This document shows positions 1-11,336 of a stretch of DNA of 64,000 nucleotides, piece after piece. The stretch is from Undibacterium piscinae (GTDB lineage Bacteria; Pseudomonadota; Gammaproteobacteria; Burkholderiales; Burkholderiaceae_D). A model generated the notes under the pieces. The model was not told the origin of the DNA and searched no databases. It was given only the letters and a program-made list of their open reading frames with translations. The translations under genes were made by a program, and so were the position numbers. Location of the stretch: contig CP051152.1 of the NCBI GenBank assembly GCA_003970805.2, positions 1,240,001 to 1,304,000 of the forward strand. Direction: 5' to 3'. Each line of letters starts with the position of its first letter. The stretch's first letter is position 1.

Positions 1-66
1 GAAAAATCCGAACGCGATAGGACACCAGATCGCAAGGCTTAATAAGAAGGAGTTTGACTGCATCAT
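1..66 (-). CDS. nuoM: NADH-quinone oxidoreductase subunit M, 5' fragment
   Basis: The minus strand opens with two adjacent ATG codons and reads MMQSNSFLLSLAIWCPIAFG before the window edge. This matches the N-terminal first membrane segment of NuoM, an antiporter-like proton-pumping subunit in the complex I membrane arm. It lies 20 nt downstream of the nuoL stop, as expected in the nuo operon. Only about 22 codons are visible, so the call rests on position and the hydrophobic start. Which of the two ATGs (66 or 63) is used cannot be decided. Confidence 0.8.
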   Translation of the reverse strand, partial: MMQSNSFLLSLAIWCPIAFGFF

Positions 67-86
67 GATTTATTTTTTATGGTCAC

Positions 87-2132
87 TTATTTTGCAAACG
101 GGAAAGGCATGAAGTACACCAGGAATCCCAATACACCCAATATCATTACGAAAGCATAGTGATAGATATAACCGGTCTGGAACAAGCGAGCGCCTTTGGA
201 CATCCAGGCAACTAGTTTCGCGCTGCCATTCACAACCAAACCATCGATCAAGCCTTTATCACCGACATTCCAGAATCCTTCACCGAGTATGCGTGCGCCA
301 CGTGCGAAAAATACTTCATTGAATTTATCCAGGTAATACTTATTGTCGAGTAAGGCGTACACCGCGCCAGAGTGCTTCTTGATTGTCGCAGGGATGACAG
401 GCTTCACCATATAAAAGAAATATGAAGTAGCAACACCAGCTACGGCCAACCAAAACGGTAAGGTAGTCAAACCGTGTATCGCCATTGCCATCGGACCGTG
501 AAACGCATGGCGCAACTCTTCCATCGCATGATGATTTTCTCCGACCAGAATAACGCCATTGAAAAAGCTACCAAATAACATAGGTTCGATCGCTATGAAA
601 CCTACAATTACCGAAGGTATCGCCAGCAAAACCAACGGCAACCAAACCACCATAGGAGATTCGTGCGGCTTTTGACCAGGAGCTAATCCATGATGATGGT
701 CGTCGGCGTGATCATCATGCGCATCGGCATGGTGATCATTGTGATGCTCCTTACCAAAACGCTCTTCGCCATGAAATACCAGGAAATACATACGGAAAGA
801 ATAAAATGCGGTGACAAATACACCGGCTAGCACGGCAAACTGGGCAAAACCAGCACCAGGTAAATTAGTCGCCAACACCGCTTCAATGATGCTGTCCTTA
901 GAATAGAAACCGGAGAACAATGGGGTGCCTATCAAAGCCAGCGATCCCAATAGAGAGGTAATCCATGTAATCGGCATATATTTGCGCAAGCCACCCATAT
1001 TGCGGATGTCTTGATCATGATGCATACCGATAATCACGGAACCCGCGGCCAGGAACAATAAGGCTTTAAAGAACGCATGTGTCATCAGATGGAACACCGC
1101 AACTGAGTAGGCAGACGCACCCAATGCCACTGTCATATAACCCAACTGAGATAAAGTAGAGTACGCAACCACACGTTTGATATCGTTCTGGATAATCCCC
1201 AGAAAACCCATAAACAACGCGGTGATAGAACCGATGATCATAATAAACGACAGTGCCGTATCTGACAGTTCAAACAACGGCGACATACGGGCAACCATGA
1301 AGATACCGGCAGTTACCATTGTTGCGGCATGAATCAGTGCAGAGATAGGCGTTGGGCCTTCCATGGAATCAGGTAACCATACATGCAAAGGAAATTGTGC
1401 AGATTTACCCATGGCGCCGATGAACAGGCAAATACACGCGACGGTGAGCAGCAACCAGTCGGTACCAGGCAAGGTGAGCGCAAGCAATTGCTCTTTCTTA
1501 GCGAAAATCTCTGCATAATTCATAGAACCAGCATAAGCGACTAGCAATCCTATACCAAGGATGAAGCCAAAGTCACCGACGCGATTAACCAGAAAGGCTT
1601 TCATGTTGGCATAAATGGCCGTTGGCTTGGTATACCAAAATCCTATCAACAGATAAGAAACCAATCCGACTGCTTCCCAGCCAAAGAACAACTGCAAGAG
1701 GTTATTGCTCATCACCAGCATCAACATCGCGAATGTGAAAAGCGAGATGTAGGAGAAGAAACGGTTATAACCGTCATCATCCTTCATATAGCCGATGGTA
1801 TAAATATGCACCATCAGCGATACGAAAGTGACGACACACATCATCATTGCCGTGAGGCTATCAACCAGAAAACCCACTTCCAGTTTGAGGCCAGCAACGT
1901 TCATCCACTGGTATAAAGTTCCATTATAGCTAGCGCCATCCATGACTGCGGATAACGTCAGACAAGAGATAACAAAGGCGATCAACACGCCAAGTATCGT
2001 TGCACTGTGAGACACAGTACGTCCAACCAAATTACCGAAAAACTTGGTACCAAGCAAACCGGCAATGGCAGACCCTGCCAGAGGTGCAAGTGGTACAGCC
2101 AGTAGTAAATGTGGGTTAAGTTGCCCCGCCAT
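87..2132 (-). CDS. nuoL: NADH-quinone oxidoreductase subunit L
   Basis: Largest membrane subunit of complex I: an antiporter-like proton channel with the long lateral helix. The 681 residues are mostly hydrophobic, with a classical Proton_antipo_M core (GWEAVGLVSYLLIGFWY, then the conserved Lys/His region around GAMGKSAQFPLHVWLPDSMEGPTPISALIHAATMV, quoted here only as a landmark in two parts: GAMGKSAQFPLHVWLPD and SMEGPTPISALIH). A His/Asp-rich soluble loop sits at about residues 460-480 (nt 690-752). The start is the ATG at 2132, preceded by AAAGGG. It lies between nuoK and nuoM in the standard order. Length is normal for betaproteobacteria. Confidence 0.97.
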   Translation of the reverse strand: MAGQLNPHLLLAVPLAPLAGSAIAGLLGTKFFGNLVGRTVSHSATILGVLIAFVISCLTLSAVMDGASYNGTLYQWMNVAGLKLEVGFLVDSLTAMMMCVVTFVSLMVHIYTIGYMKDDDGYNRFFSYISLFTFAMLMLVMSNNLLQLFFGWEAVGLVSYLLIGFWYTKPTAIYANMKAFLVNRVGDFGFILGIGLLVAYAGSMNYAEIFAKKEQLLALTLPGTDWLLLTVACICLFIGAMGKSAQFPLHVWLPDSMEGPTPISALIHAATMVTAGIFMVARMSPLFELSDTALSFIMIIGSITALFMGFLGIIQNDIKRVVAYSTLSQLGYMTVALGASAYSVAVFHLMTHAFFKALLFLAAGSVIIGMHHDQDIRNMGGLRKYMPITWITSLLGSLALIGTPLFSGFYSKDSIIEAVLATNLPGAGFAQFAVLAGVFVTAFYSFRMYFLVFHGEERFGKEHHNDHHADAHDDHADDHHHGLAPGQKPHESPMVVWLPLVLLAIPSVIVGFIAIEPMLFGSFFNGVILVGENHHAMEELRHAFHGPMAMAIHGLTTLPFWLAVAGVATSYFFYMVKPVIPATIKKHSGAVYALLDNKYYLDKFNEVFFARGARILGEGFWNVGDKGLIDGLVVNGSAKLVAWMSKGARLFQTGYIYHYAFVMILGVLGFLVYFMPFPFAK

Positions 2133-2227
2133 GATGACCCTTTGTTATCTTATTACTTTTTTTTAAATTGCTAGCCAATGATGAGTTGTTCGATTCAAGA
2201 ATTTGAGCGAAAACTTCAACAAATCTA

Positions 2228-2536
2228 TTACCCTTTGAGCGCGTCCAGATCTTCCACATTAATGGTATCGAGATTACGGAACAGCACCACCAGTATAGCC
2301 AGACCAATAGCAGACTCGGCCGCGGCAACTGTCAAAATGAAGAAAACAAAAATCTGCCCGGCAGCGTCACCCAAATAATATGAAAATGCAATGAAATTCA
2401 TATTTACAGCCAAAAGCATCAATTCAATCGCCATCAATAAAACAATGATGTTTTTACGATTCAGAAAAATTCCAACTATGGAAATCGCGAATAAGATCGC
2501 TCCCAGAATCAGGAAATGTGTCAGCGTTAAAGTCAT
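2228..2536 (-). CDS. nuoK: NADH-quinone oxidoreductase subunit K
   Basis: Small membrane subunit of complex I, 102 residues, with three predicted transmembrane helices and the family's conserved membrane glutamates ([14 protein letters not shown] segment, here [11 protein letters not shown]; and [13 protein letters not shown]). It is part of the proton-translocation half-channel next to NuoJ. The stop of nuoJ directly abuts its start (2537/2536), so the two are probably translationally coupled. Length and motifs are typical. Confidence 0.97.
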   Translation of the reverse strand: MTLTLTHFLILGAILFAISIVGIFLNRKNIIVLLMAIELMLLAVNMNFIAFSYYLGDAAGQIFVFFILTVAAAESAIGLAILVVLFRNLDTINVEDLDALKG

Positions 2537-3163
2537 TTAGCCCTCCGTCTTTTCTGCAACATTGAGGCGATCGGATTCAGCCTTCATGTTTACAATGCGA
2601 ACACGATCACTACGTTTGACCTTAACGGCTCTGGCTGGGTCAAAGTATTTGGAATCCTTACGGCGACGCAAAGTCAAGGAGACCGCGGCTACAATCGCCA
2701 ACAGCAATATTGCTGCGGCAATCTCAAACGCCAAAGTATAGTGAGTGAAGATAGCGATACCCAAATTCTTGGTATCGCCAATATATGCCGACGCAGCAGG
2801 AATATGATTGTCGGGACGCAAAAACCCGCGCCACAAGACAGCGGACATTTCCAACACAATAACGACACCAACACCGGCAGCGGCTGGAAAATGACTCCAG
2901 AAACCTTCGCGCAGTTTAGGCATATCTATATCGAGCATCATGACCACAAACAAGAACAGCACCATGACCGCACCAACATAAACTAACACTAAGACGATGG
3001 CGAGAAACTCCGCTTTCAGCAATAGCCAAAGGCAAGCTGCGGTAAAAAACGATAACACTAAAAACAATGCAGAATGAACGGGACTACGCGCGGTAATCAC
3101 CATGGTCGCAGACAATATTAAAATTGCTGAAAACACATAAAATAGAGCGGTTATAAATTCCAT
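2537..3163 (-). CDS. nuoJ: NADH-quinone oxidoreductase subunit J
   Basis: Complex I membrane subunit J, 208 residues, five hydrophobic segments. It contains the conserved stretch VLVYVGAVMVLFLFVVMMLD (helix 3 region, involved in the pi-bulge transition between resting states of complex I). The C-terminal 40 residues are basic and hydrophilic, the usual cytoplasmic tail of betaproteobacterial NuoJ. The gene begins 18 nt after nuoI and abuts nuoK. Confidence 0.97.
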   Translation of the reverse strand: MEFITALFYVFSAILILSATMVITARSPVHSALFLVLSFFTAACLWLLLKAEFLAIVLVLVYVGAVMVLFLFVVMMLDIDMPKLREGFWSHFPAAAGVGVVIVLEMSAVLWRGFLRPDNHIPAASAYIGDTKNLGIAIFTHYTLAFEIAAAILLLAIVAAVSLTLRRRKDSKYFDPARAVKVKRSDRVRIVNMKAESDRLNVAEKTEG

Positions 3164-3181
3164 AGCCAGGCCAAATCCAAT

Positions 3182-3670
3182 TTAGCGGTACGCTGCGTCA
3201 GCGGCACGCGCTGCAGCAATTTCAGGTTCATAACGGTCACCAACGGCAAGCAACATCTCTTTGGTGAAATAAAGATCACCACGCTTTTCGCCGTGGTATT
3301 CCAGTACATGTGTCTCAACAATAGAATCGACAGGACAAGATTCTTCGCAAAAACCACAGAAAATACATTTAGTTAAGTCGATGTCATAACGAGTGGTACG
3401 ACGACTACCATCTTCACGTTGATCCGACTCGATCGTAATTGCCATTGCAGGACACACTGCCTCGCACAATTTACATGCGATACAACGCTCTTCGCCATTT
3501 GGATAACGACGTAAAGCATGCAATCCGCGAAACCGTGGTGACTGAGGAGTTTTCTCCTCAGGAAACTGCACTGTAATCTTGCGGGCGAACATGTAACGAC
3601 CAGTCAAGGCCAAGCCTTTGATCAATTCCCGCAGCATCAGGCTGCCAAAAAAATCCTTAATTGCTTCCAT
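3182..3670 (-). CDS. nuoI: NADH-quinone oxidoreductase subunit I (2x[4Fe-4S])
   Basis: Peripheral-arm ferredoxin-like subunit carrying clusters N6a and N6b. From the chosen start ([11 protein letters not shown] at 3670) the protein is 162 residues. The two CxxCxxCxxxCP motifs are [12 protein letters not shown] (Cys63, 66, 69, 73) and [12 protein letters not shown] (Cys102, 105, 108, 112). An upstream in-frame extension to 3721 would overlap nuoH, and family members begin at this Met, so it was rejected. It lies between nuoH and nuoJ. Confidence 0.96.
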   Translation of the reverse strand: MEAIKDFFGSLMLRELIKGLALTGRYMFARKITVQFPEEKTPQSPRFRGLHALRRYPNGEERCIACKLCEAVCPAMAITIESDQREDGSRRTTRYDIDLTKCIFCGFCEESCPVDSIVETHVLEYHGEKRGDLYFTKEMLLAVGDRYEPEIAAARAADAAYR

Positions 3671-3680
3671 TTTTAGCCTT

Positions 3681-4751
3681 TTACTTCCAAATATTCCAGG
3701 AGGTTTGCATCCATGCTGCAACGATGACCAAATAGACCAAAGTGAGCGGTATAAACACTTTCCAGCCTAGACGCATGATCTGATCGTAACGATAGCGAGG
3801 GAAAGAAGCGCGCGCCCAGATAAACATAGACACCACGACGAATGTTTTAATACCTAACCAAATCCAACCTGGCACCCAATTAAATACGATAGAGTCAATT
3901 GGTGCAGCCCATCCGCCCAAGAACATCAATGAAGCCATCGCAGAAATCAAGATCATATTGGCGTATTCAGCCAGGAAAAACATCGCGAACGACATACCTG
4001 AATACTCAACCATATGACCGGCAACAATCTCAGACTCACCCTCTACAACGTCAAACGGATGACGGTTAGTTTCGGCTATACCGGAAATGATATACACGAC
4101 AAACATAGGTAATAACGGCAACCAGTTCCATGAAAGGAAATTAAGTCCCATATCGGCAAACCTACCATGCGTTTGGGCATTGACTATATCAGTCATGTTC
4201 AAGCTACCAGACACCATCAAAACGATAACCAGAACGAAACCCATTGCGATTTCGTAGGACACCATCTGTGCCGAAGCACGCATCGCGCCAAGAAATGCAT
4301 ATTTTGAATTCGATGCCCAACCGGCGATGATCACTCCGTACACTTCCATAGAGGTGATCGCCATGATCAGCAACAAACCGGCGTTAACGTTGGCCAACAC
4401 AGTTTCTGGGCCAAACGGTATTACCGCCCATGCCGCTAAAGCAGGCATGATAGTCATAATTGGTGCAAGAACAAACAAAACTTTGTTTGCTTTTGCCGGA
4501 ATGATGATTTCTTTCAACAGCAGCTTCAATGCATCTGCGATTGGTTGCAGTAAACCGGCAGGACCGACGCGATTCGGACCGAGGCGAATATGCATCCAAC
4601 CGATCATCTTGCGCTCCCACAAAGTCAGGTAGGCGACGCAGCCCATGACTGGCAATGTGATGCAAACGATCTTAATTAATGTCCAGACCAGCGGCCACAA
4701 GCCGCCAAAAATTCCAAGGCCGAAACTTTGAATAGTGGGCAAAAAATTCAT
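3681..4751 (-). CDS. nuoH: NADH-quinone oxidoreductase subunit H
   Basis: Membrane subunit that helps form the quinone-binding chamber of complex I. It has 356 residues and about eight or nine transmembrane helices. Family signatures are visible: [20 protein letters not shown] near residues 45-65 and [20 protein letters not shown] near 225-245. Its ATG overlaps the stop of the nuoG C-terminal frame (ATGA arrangement at 4748-4751). This shows that the ancestral nuoG ended at 4748, not at the earlier stop. Confidence 0.97.
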   Translation of the reverse strand: MNFLPTIQSFGLGIFGGLWPLVWTLIKIVCITLPVMGCVAYLTLWERKMIGWMHIRLGPNRVGPAGLLQPIADALKLLLKEIIIPAKANKVLFVLAPIMTIMPALAAWAVIPFGPETVLANVNAGLLLIMAITSMEVYGVIIAGWASNSKYAFLGAMRASAQMVSYEIAMGFVLVIVLMVSGSLNMTDIVNAQTHGRFADMGLNFLSWNWLPLLPMFVVYIISGIAETNRHPFDVVEGESEIVAGHMVEYSGMSFAMFFLAEYANMILISAMASLMFLGGWAAPIDSIVFNWVPGWIWLGIKTFVVVSMFIWARASFPRYRYDQIMRLGWKVFIPLTLVYLVIVAAWMQTSWNIWK

Positions 4752-7079
4752 TCCGCACGCTCCACACTGATTGCGCCAAACATTGCACCGAGATTTTGAG
4801 TTGCAGCAATACCTGCAGCAACACGCACCACGTTCTCAGGCAGAGATTTATCAAGGGCTGCTGGCAACAAGACAGAAACCCCGCCCTGAACCAACTTCAC
4901 GAAGTCACCTGACTTAATTCCGAGTTTTGGCAAACTCAACCGTCCCAAGCAGTACATTTACCGCTTTCGCATCTGCAGTCTTCTGCAACGACTCAGCTCT
5001 CCTGACGATAGCATCAGTACTATAGATAGGCACATCAGAAACGCGCTCCAGGCCAGTCGCGACAGCCGTTGCCATGGATGGGGCGATAGCAATGAAATTA
5101 TTCAGTTTAGACGAGATATCAGTTACCTCTTTACCCAGTACTTCATCACGAATCGCTTCTGAAGTCTCAAAATCAAACCCTTGCAGGCCGAGTAAATTGC
5201 CCAAAACGCGCAATACTTTCCACGCCGGACGTGTTTCACCCAAAGGCTTCACCACGCCATGGAAACTCTGTGCGCGACCTTCGCAATTAACGAAAGTACC
5301 GGAAGTCTCGGTAAAAGGAGATACCGGCAACAAGACGTCAGCATAATCTGCGCCATGTTTAAATGCCGACATCACAATAACCATCTCAGCTTGTCCCAAA
5401 GCCGCTTTTGCTTGCTGAGGATTGGCAGCATCAAATTCCGGCTCAGTATTCAGCAGCACATAGGCTTTTTTCGGCTTGCCAAATACGCTATCTGCATTCA
5501 ACGCTGATTTCGCGTTCACCAGATGGGCGCCGACAGTATTGGCGGCTTCAGTCAAATAGCCAAAACCAGCTCCTGTGTTTTGCGCGATCCATTGCGCCAA
5601 CGCATGAATTTTTGCCGCATCGGAATATTGAGCAGCGGCGTTACCGATAAAAACACCAGCATTAGCGAGCTCAGCGCCCGACAGCAAACTCGTTGCGATC
5701 GCCTCAGCCGAAGCAGAGACCTGTATCGCCTCAAAGCCTTCTGGCTTGGCAATATTTTTCTTGTTTGCGATAGCGACCGCTACTTCAGCCAAGAAACCTA
5801 ACCATGCTGACGGTGCCAATATCGCTTTATTGACCACAGGCATCAACAGATCATCATCAGTCGCGTGCAATACACTGAGCTTAGCACCCATTTTCACAGC
5901 CTGGCGCAAACGGGCAGCCAGCAGCGGATGATCCTTGCGAAGGAAAGAGCCAATCACAAATACCTTCTTCAATTGCGCGAAATTGGCAATCGACATACCA
6001 AGCCAAGGCTTCATCTCTGAACTCAAAGAGAAATCTGACTGGCGCAAACGGAAATCAATATTCTCGGAACCCAGGCCACGCACCACTTTCTGCGCGAGGA
6101 ACAGTTCTTCCAAAGTTGAGGTTGGCGCAACTACTGCGGCAACCGCATCGGCACCGTGCTCATGTTTAACATTACGCAAACCGTGCGCAACGTATTCAAG
6201 CGCGGTCTGCCAGTCAGTCTCTTGCCATTGACCACCCTGCTTGAGCATGGGCTTAGTCAGGCGCTCTGCACTGTTCAGGCCTTCGTAGGAAAATCTGTCT
6301 TTATCTGAAATCCAGCACTCATTGATCGCTTCGTTTTCCAAAGGAACAACACGCATTACCTTATTATTCTTAACCTGAACAGTCAGATTCGAACCAAGAC
6401 CATCGTGTGCGCTAATAGATTTACGGCGTGACAATTCCCAAGTACGGGCAGAAAAACGGAAAGGCTTAGACGTCAATGCGCCAACCGGGCACAGATCTAT
6501 CATGTTGCCGGACAATTCGGAATCGACTGTCTTACCAACAAACGAAGTAATCTCAGCATGTTCGCCACGACCTAACATACCTAATTCCATGACGCCGGCA
6601 ATTTCCTGTCCAAAACGAACGCAACGAGTGCAGTGTATGCAACGCGTCATTTCTTCCATGGAAATTAACGGGCCGGCATTCTTGTGGAATACCACACGTT
6701 TTTCTTCCTGATAACGGGAAGTCGTGCCACCGTACCCGACCGCAAGATCTTGCAACTGGCACTCACCACCCTGATCGCAGACCGGGCAATCAAGCGGATG
6801 GTTAATCAACAGAAATTCCATCACGCCTTTTTGAGCTGTGATGGCCTTATCGCTACTGGAGCGGACAATCATGCCCTGCGTCACAGGTGTGGCGCATGCA
6901 GGCAAAGGCTTAGGCGCCTTCTCCACTTCAACAAGGCACATGCGGCAGTTTGCCGCGATGGATAATTTTTTGTGGTAACAAAAATGAGGAATGTAGGTGC
7001 CAAGTTTATTGGCAGCATCCATTACCATGCTGCCCGCAGGCACTTCAACTTTTTTGCCGTCTATTTCGATTTCAACCAT
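4748..7079 (-). CDS. nuoG: NADH-quinone oxidoreductase subunit G, frameshifted near the 3' end
   Basis: Large iron-sulfur subunit of the complex I peripheral arm. The N-terminal 2Fe-2S domain has Cys34, 45, 48 and 62, followed by [14 protein letters not shown] and a degenerate molybdopterin-oxidoreductase domain. The continuous frame stops at 4914 after EFAKTRN (721 residues). The next 58 family-like residues ([15 protein letters not shown]... to ISVERAE) continue in the neighbouring frame to 4748, where the stop overlaps the nuoH start. Removing one A from the AAAA run (TTTT at 4925-4928 on the plus strand) restores a 776-residue protein, the normal size. It is either a sequencing or assembly indel or a genuine recent frameshift. 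Confidence 0.93.
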
Positions 7080-7122
7080 GGTTTACTCTGGGTGCGCTAA
7101 GCAAATAAAAATTCAAGCTGGC

Positions 7123-8418
7123 TTACATGTAAGTAGGAACCAAGCAATGCTTATGCTCGATGTGATATTCAAACTCTTCTCGGAAATTCTTGATGAAGGC
7201 GCGAACCGGCATCGCTGCGGCATCGCCGAGTGCGCAAATCGTGCGCCCCTGGATGTTGTCAGCAATGGAGTTCAACATATCCAAATCATCCGGACGTCCT
7301 TGGCCGTGCTCGATACGATGTACCATGCGATACAACCAACCGGTGCCTTCACGGCACGGAGTACATTGACCGCAAGACTCTTCGAAGTAGAAGTAAGACA
7401 AACGCAGCAAAGATTTAACCATGCAACGAGTCTCATCCATCACGATCACCGCTCCGGAGCCTAGCATGGAGCCAGCCTTCGCGATGGAATCGTAATCCAT
7501 ATCGGTTGCCATCATGACTTCACCAGTAAGCACAGGCATAGACGAACCACCTGGAATAACTGCCTTGATTTTCTTCCCGTCACGCATACCGCCAGCTAAC
7601 TCGAGCAAGGTAGCGAACGGTGTTCCCATAGGAACTTCGTAGTTACCTGGTTTCGCAACGTCACCAGACATAGAGAAAATCTTCGTGCCGCCGTTGTTTG
7701 GCTTACCCAAGGCAGCGTATTTTTCGCCACCCATCGCCAGCACAAACGGAACTGCCGCAAAAGTCTCGGTGTTATTAATCGTGGTAGGTTTACCGTACAA
7801 ACCAAAACTGGCCGGAAAAGGAGGCTTGAAGCGCGGCTGTCCTTTTTTACCCTCCAGAGATTCCAGCAATGCCGTTTCTTCGCCACAAATATAGGCGCCA
7901 TAGCCATGAAATGCGTGCAATTGAAACGAAAATTCGGAACCGTGTATCTTATCGCCCAGCATACCGGCAGCGCGCGCTTCTTCGATTGCTTCTTCAAAGC
8001 GATCGTAGTCAGCAAAAATCTCACCGTGAATATAGTTGTATCCGACTGTAATACCCATCGCGTAGGCACCGATGGCCATACCTTCAATCAGGGCGTGTGG
8101 GTTATAGCGAATGATATCGCGATCTTTAAACGTACCTGGCTCACCCTCATCGGTATTGCAAACCAAATATTTTTGACCCGGATACTGGCGTGGCATGAAA
8201 CTCCACTTTAAACCGGTAGGAAAACCAGCACCGCCGCGTCCGCGCAAAGATGACGCCTTTAATTCAGCGATCACTTGCTCAGGTGGGATTTTTTCATCGA
8301 GGATGCGCTTGAGCGACTGATAGCCACCACGAGCGACATAATCCTGCAGATGCCAATTTTTACCATCCAGACCGGCCAAAATCAGCGGCTTGATATGGCG
8401 ATTATGCAGACTCGTCAT
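7123..8418 (-). CDS. nuoF: NADH-quinone oxidoreductase subunit F (FMN, NADH site)
   Basis: Flavoprotein subunit that binds NADH and FMN and holds cluster N3. It has 431 residues. The glycine-rich NADH/FMN motif [15 protein letters not shown] lies near residue 60, and the 4Fe-4S ligand motif [14 protein letters not shown] near residue 350. The start ATG at 8418 overlaps the nuoE stop by one base (TAATG arrangement), indicating translational coupling with its partner nuoE. Length is typical. Confidence 0.97.
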   Translation of the reverse strand: MTSLHNRHIKPLILAGLDGKNWHLQDYVARGGYQSLKRILDEKIPPEQVIAELKASSLRGRGGAGFPTGLKWSFMPRQYPGQKYLVCNTDEGEPGTFKDRDIIRYNPHALIEGMAIGAYAMGITVGYNYIHGEIFADYDRFEEAIEEARAAGMLGDKIHGSEFSFQLHAFHGYGAYICGEETALLESLEGKKGQPRFKPPFPASFGLYGKPTTINNTETFAAVPFVLAMGGEKYAALGKPNNGGTKIFSMSGDVAKPGNYEVPMGTPFATLLELAGGMRDGKKIKAVIPGGSSMPVLTGEVMMATDMDYDSIAKAGSMLGSGAVIVMDETRCMVKSLLRLSYFYFEESCGQCTPCREGTGWLYRMVHRIEHGQGRPDDLDMLNSIADNIQGRTICALGDAAAMPVRAFIKNFREEFEYHIEHKHCLVPTYM

Positions 8419-8906
8419 TATTTGCCCGCCTCTTTCAATTCAGTGACCAAAGCATCAATTTTTTCGTGCGACATCAAACCGCACATACGCTTATTATTGA
8501 CTAACATAACAGGAGCATCACCACACGCCCCCATGCACTCACCTTCGACCAAAGTGAACAAGCCATCTGCACTTGTTTCCTTGTAATCAAGACCCAGCTT
8601 AGTCCTCAGATGATGCGCTGCGCGCTCGCCACCTGACAATGCACATGGCAGGTTGGTGCAAACAGAAATTTTGTACTTACCGACCGGCTTGGTATTGTAC
8701 ATATTATAGAAAGTGGCAACTTCCTGAACGGCAACAGCAGGCATGCCGATATAATCGGCAACTTCCTGCATAACCTCAGGTGACAACCAACTAGTTTCGT
8801 CCTGCGCAATCGCTAGCGCAGCCATCACGGCCGACTGCCTTTGATCGGCGGGAAACTTCGCCAGTTCACGATCAATTTTCTTCAATGCTTGCTCTGATAA
8901 GACCAT
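8418..8906 (-). CDS. nuoE: NADH-quinone oxidoreductase subunit E (2Fe-2S)
   Basis: Thioredoxin-like 2Fe-2S subunit (cluster N1a) of the NADH dehydrogenase module. Ligand motifs are CTNLPC and [11 protein letters not shown] in the C-terminal half. The ATG at 8906 ([11 protein letters not shown]) is chosen because GAGG lies about 8 nt upstream; a longer in-frame start at 8927 would be a TTG without that spacing. The product is 162 residues, normal for the family. Located between nuoD and nuoF. Confidence 0.96.
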   Translation of the reverse strand: MVLSEQALKKIDRELAKFPADQRQSAVMAALAIAQDETSWLSPEVMQEVADYIGMPAVAVQEVATFYNMYNTKPVGKYKISVCTNLPCALSGGERAAHHLRTKLGLDYKETSADGLFTLVEGECMGACGDAPVMLVNNKRMCGLMSHEKIDALVTELKEAGK

Positions 8907-8954
8907 CGCTTTTGCCTCAAATATCAACGCGCAATGAGCGCGCGATCACATCTA

Positions 8955-10208
8955 TCATCTATCAATTTCGCCAAACACAATATCCTGCGTACCAATAATG
9001 GTTACTGCATCCGCAATCATGTGTCCACTAGCCATTTCATTCAAACCTTGCAGGTGCGCAAAGCCTGGCGCACGGATCTTCAGGCGATACGGCTTATTGG
9101 CGCCATCAGACACCATATAGATACCGAATTCACCCTTAGGATGCTCAACTGCAGCATATGCTTCACCCGCCGGCACATGAAAACCTTCGGAAAACAATTT
9201 GAAGTGATGGATCAACTCTTCCATGTTCGACTTCATATTCACGCGTGACGGCGGTGCCACTTTCAGATTAGTGCTGATCACCGGACCGGGATTGTTGCGC
9301 AACCACTCTACGCATTGCTTAATGATGCGATTCGACTGACGCATCTCTTCAACCCGCACCAGATAGCGATCATAACTATCCCCGTTGACACCAACAGGAA
9401 TATCAAAATCCAACAAATCATAAACTTCGTATGGCTGCTTCTTGCGCAGATCCCACTCAACACCGGAACCGCGCAGCATCGCACCAGTAAACCCCATGGC
9501 CTTGGCACGCTCAGGAGAGACCACGCCGATACCAACCAGACGCTGCTTCCAGATACGATTATCCGTCAACAGAGTTTCATACTCATCGACATAACCAGGG
9601 AAGCGATTAGTGAAATCCTCAATGAAATCAAGCAAGGAACCTTGGCGATTTTCATTCAATAAGCGCATCGCCTTGTCGTTTTTCAACAGCGAAGCCTTAT
9701 GCTTAGGCATTTCATTTGGCAGATCGCGATATACACCACCCGGACGATAGTAGGCGGCATGCATACGCGCACCTGAAACCGCCTCATAACAATCCATCAG
9801 ATCTTCGCGCTCACGGAATGCATACAACATCACCGCCATCGCGCCGACGTCCAAGGCATGAGTACCAATCCAAAGCAAATGATTCAAGACACGCGTAATC
9901 TCATCAAACATGACACGTATATATTGCGCACGCAATGGCACCTCGAGACCCAACATCTTCTCGATCGCCATCACATAGGCATGCTCATTGCTCATCATGG
10001 AAACGTAATCAAGCCTATCCATGTACGGAACCGACTGCAAATAAGTCTTTTGCTCTGCCAACTTCTCTGTAGCGCGATGCAATAAGCCGATATGCGGATC
10101 AGCGCGCTGTATCACTTCACCATCAAGCTCCAACACCAGACGTAACACGCCATGAGCTGCCGGATGCTGCGGACCAAAGTTTAAGGTGTAATTTTTAATT
10201 TCAGCCAT
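8955..10208 (-). CDS. nuoD: NADH-quinone oxidoreductase subunit D
   Basis: 49-kDa-type subunit forming the quinone-binding site with NuoB. It has 417 residues. The N-terminal [20 protein letters not shown] motif contains the quinone-site His, and the [20 protein letters not shown] segment and the C-terminal DIVFGEIDR ending are family hallmarks. It overlaps the nuoC stop by one base. Length and ends are intact. Confidence 0.97.
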   Translation of the reverse strand: MAEIKNYTLNFGPQHPAAHGVLRLVLELDGEVIQRADPHIGLLHRATEKLAEQKTYLQSVPYMDRLDYVSMMSNEHAYVMAIEKMLGLEVPLRAQYIRVMFDEITRVLNHLLWIGTHALDVGAMAVMLYAFREREDLMDCYEAVSGARMHAAYYRPGGVYRDLPNEMPKHKASLLKNDKAMRLLNENRQGSLLDFIEDFTNRFPGYVDEYETLLTDNRIWKQRLVGIGVVSPERAKAMGFTGAMLRGSGVEWDLRKKQPYEVYDLLDFDIPVGVNGDSYDRYLVRVEEMRQSNRIIKQCVEWLRNNPGPVISTNLKVAPPSRVNMKSNMEELIHHFKLFSEGFHVPAGEAYAAVEHPKGEFGIYMVSDGANKPYRLKIRAPGFAHLQGLNEMASGHMIADAVTIIGTQDIVFGEIDR

Positions 10209-10804
10209 TATTTCATCCCGTAATGTTCTTCACGAATGACACGCGGAGTGTTCTCACGCGGATCTATCGTTACCGGCTGATAGATAACCCTCTTTTGATC
10301 GGCGTCATAACGCATTTCAACATAGCCAGAAATTGGAAAGTCCTTGCGGAAAGGATGACCGATAAAACCATAATCAGTCAAAATACGACGTAAATCATTA
10401 TGACCGTCAAACAAGATACCAAACAGATCAAAGGCTTCACGCTCATACCAACCCGCAGAGCTCCAGACCTCCGTCACAGAAGGAACCAGCGGCATATCAT
10501 CATCAGCGGCAAACACACGCACACGCAGACGCCAGCTATTCTTAATCGACAGCAAATGAGATACCGCAGCAAAGCGCGCACCATCCCAAGCACCATCCGC
10601 ATACGCAGAATAATCGACACCACACAAATCAATTAACTCTTCAAATGCAGTGGATGCATCATTACGCAAATCAAGCATAGCCTGCAGATAATCAGCGGGC
10701 GCAAGAACCACCGTCAACTCACCCAAAGCGGAAAACGACTGAAGGAGCCTATCCCCCAAGACATTTTTCACTGCCGCCTCAAGATTTTCAAATTTTGTAG
10801 TCAT
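10208..10804 (-). CDS. nuoC: NADH-quinone oxidoreductase subunit C
   Basis: 30-kDa-type peripheral-arm subunit, 198 residues, ending in the family signature [20 protein letters not shown], then [17 protein letters not shown]. It is separate from nuoD, as in betaproteobacteria and unlike the fused nuoCD of enterics. Its stop overlaps the nuoD start. The ATG at 10804 begins MTTKFENLE; the N-terminal 60 residues are less conserved. Confidence 0.97.
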   Translation of the reverse strand: MTTKFENLEAAVKNVLGDRLLQSFSALGELTVVLAPADYLQAMLDLRNDASTAFEELIDLCGVDYSAYADGAWDGARFAAVSHLLSIKNSWRLRVRVFAADDDMPLVPSVTEVWSSAGWYEREAFDLFGILFDGHNDLRRILTDYGFIGHPFRKDFPISGYVEMRYDADQKRVIYQPVTIDPRENTPRVIREEHYGMK

Positions 10805-10853
10805 AGTAAGAACTGCCCTTAATCAAGCCACTGAATTTCGCCAAAACGCCGAA

Positions 10854-11330
10854 TCAGCGCGCGATCGTATTCGTACGCTTAATTTTATTTTGCAACTGAA
10901 TAATGCCGTAGATCAAAGCCTCGGCAGTCGGAGGGCAACCCGGCACATAAATATCAACCGGGACAATGCGGTCACATCCACGGACAACCGAATAGGAATA
11001 ATGATAATAACCACCGCCATTTGCGCAAGAACCCATGGAAATAACCCAACGAGGCTCAGCCATCTGATCGTAAACCTTGCGCAAGGCCGGAGCCATTTTA
11101 TTACACAAGGTACCAGCCACAATCATCACATCAGACTGTCGCGGCGACGGGCGAAAAACCACACCGAAGCGATCCAAATCATAACGAGAACAACCGGCAT
11201 GTATCATTTCTACCGCACAACAAGCCAAACCAAAGGTCATCGGCCACATTGAGCCAGTACGAGTCCAGTTAATTAACTTGTCAGCCGTGGTAGTAACAAA
11301 GCCTTCATTGAGTACGCCTTCAATTGCCAT
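10854..11330 (-). CDS. nuoB: NADH-quinone oxidoreductase subunit B
   Basis: PSST-type subunit carrying terminal cluster N2, which passes electrons to quinone. It has 158 residues with the unusual tandem cysteines Cys37-Cys38 (ACCAVEM), then Cys102 ([20 protein letters not shown]) and Cys132 ([11 protein letters not shown]), the complete N2 ligand set. It lies 6 nt after nuoA and about 50 nt before nuoC. Confidence 0.97.
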   Translation of the reverse strand: MAIEGVLNEGFVTTTADKLINWTRTGSMWPMTFGLACCAVEMIHAGCSRYDLDRFGVVFRPSPRQSDVMIVAGTLCNKMAPALRKVYDQMAEPRWVISMGSCANGGGYYHYSYSVVRGCDRIVPVDIYVPGCPPTAEALIYGIIQLQNKIKRTNTIAR

Positions 11331-11336
11331 AATCTA

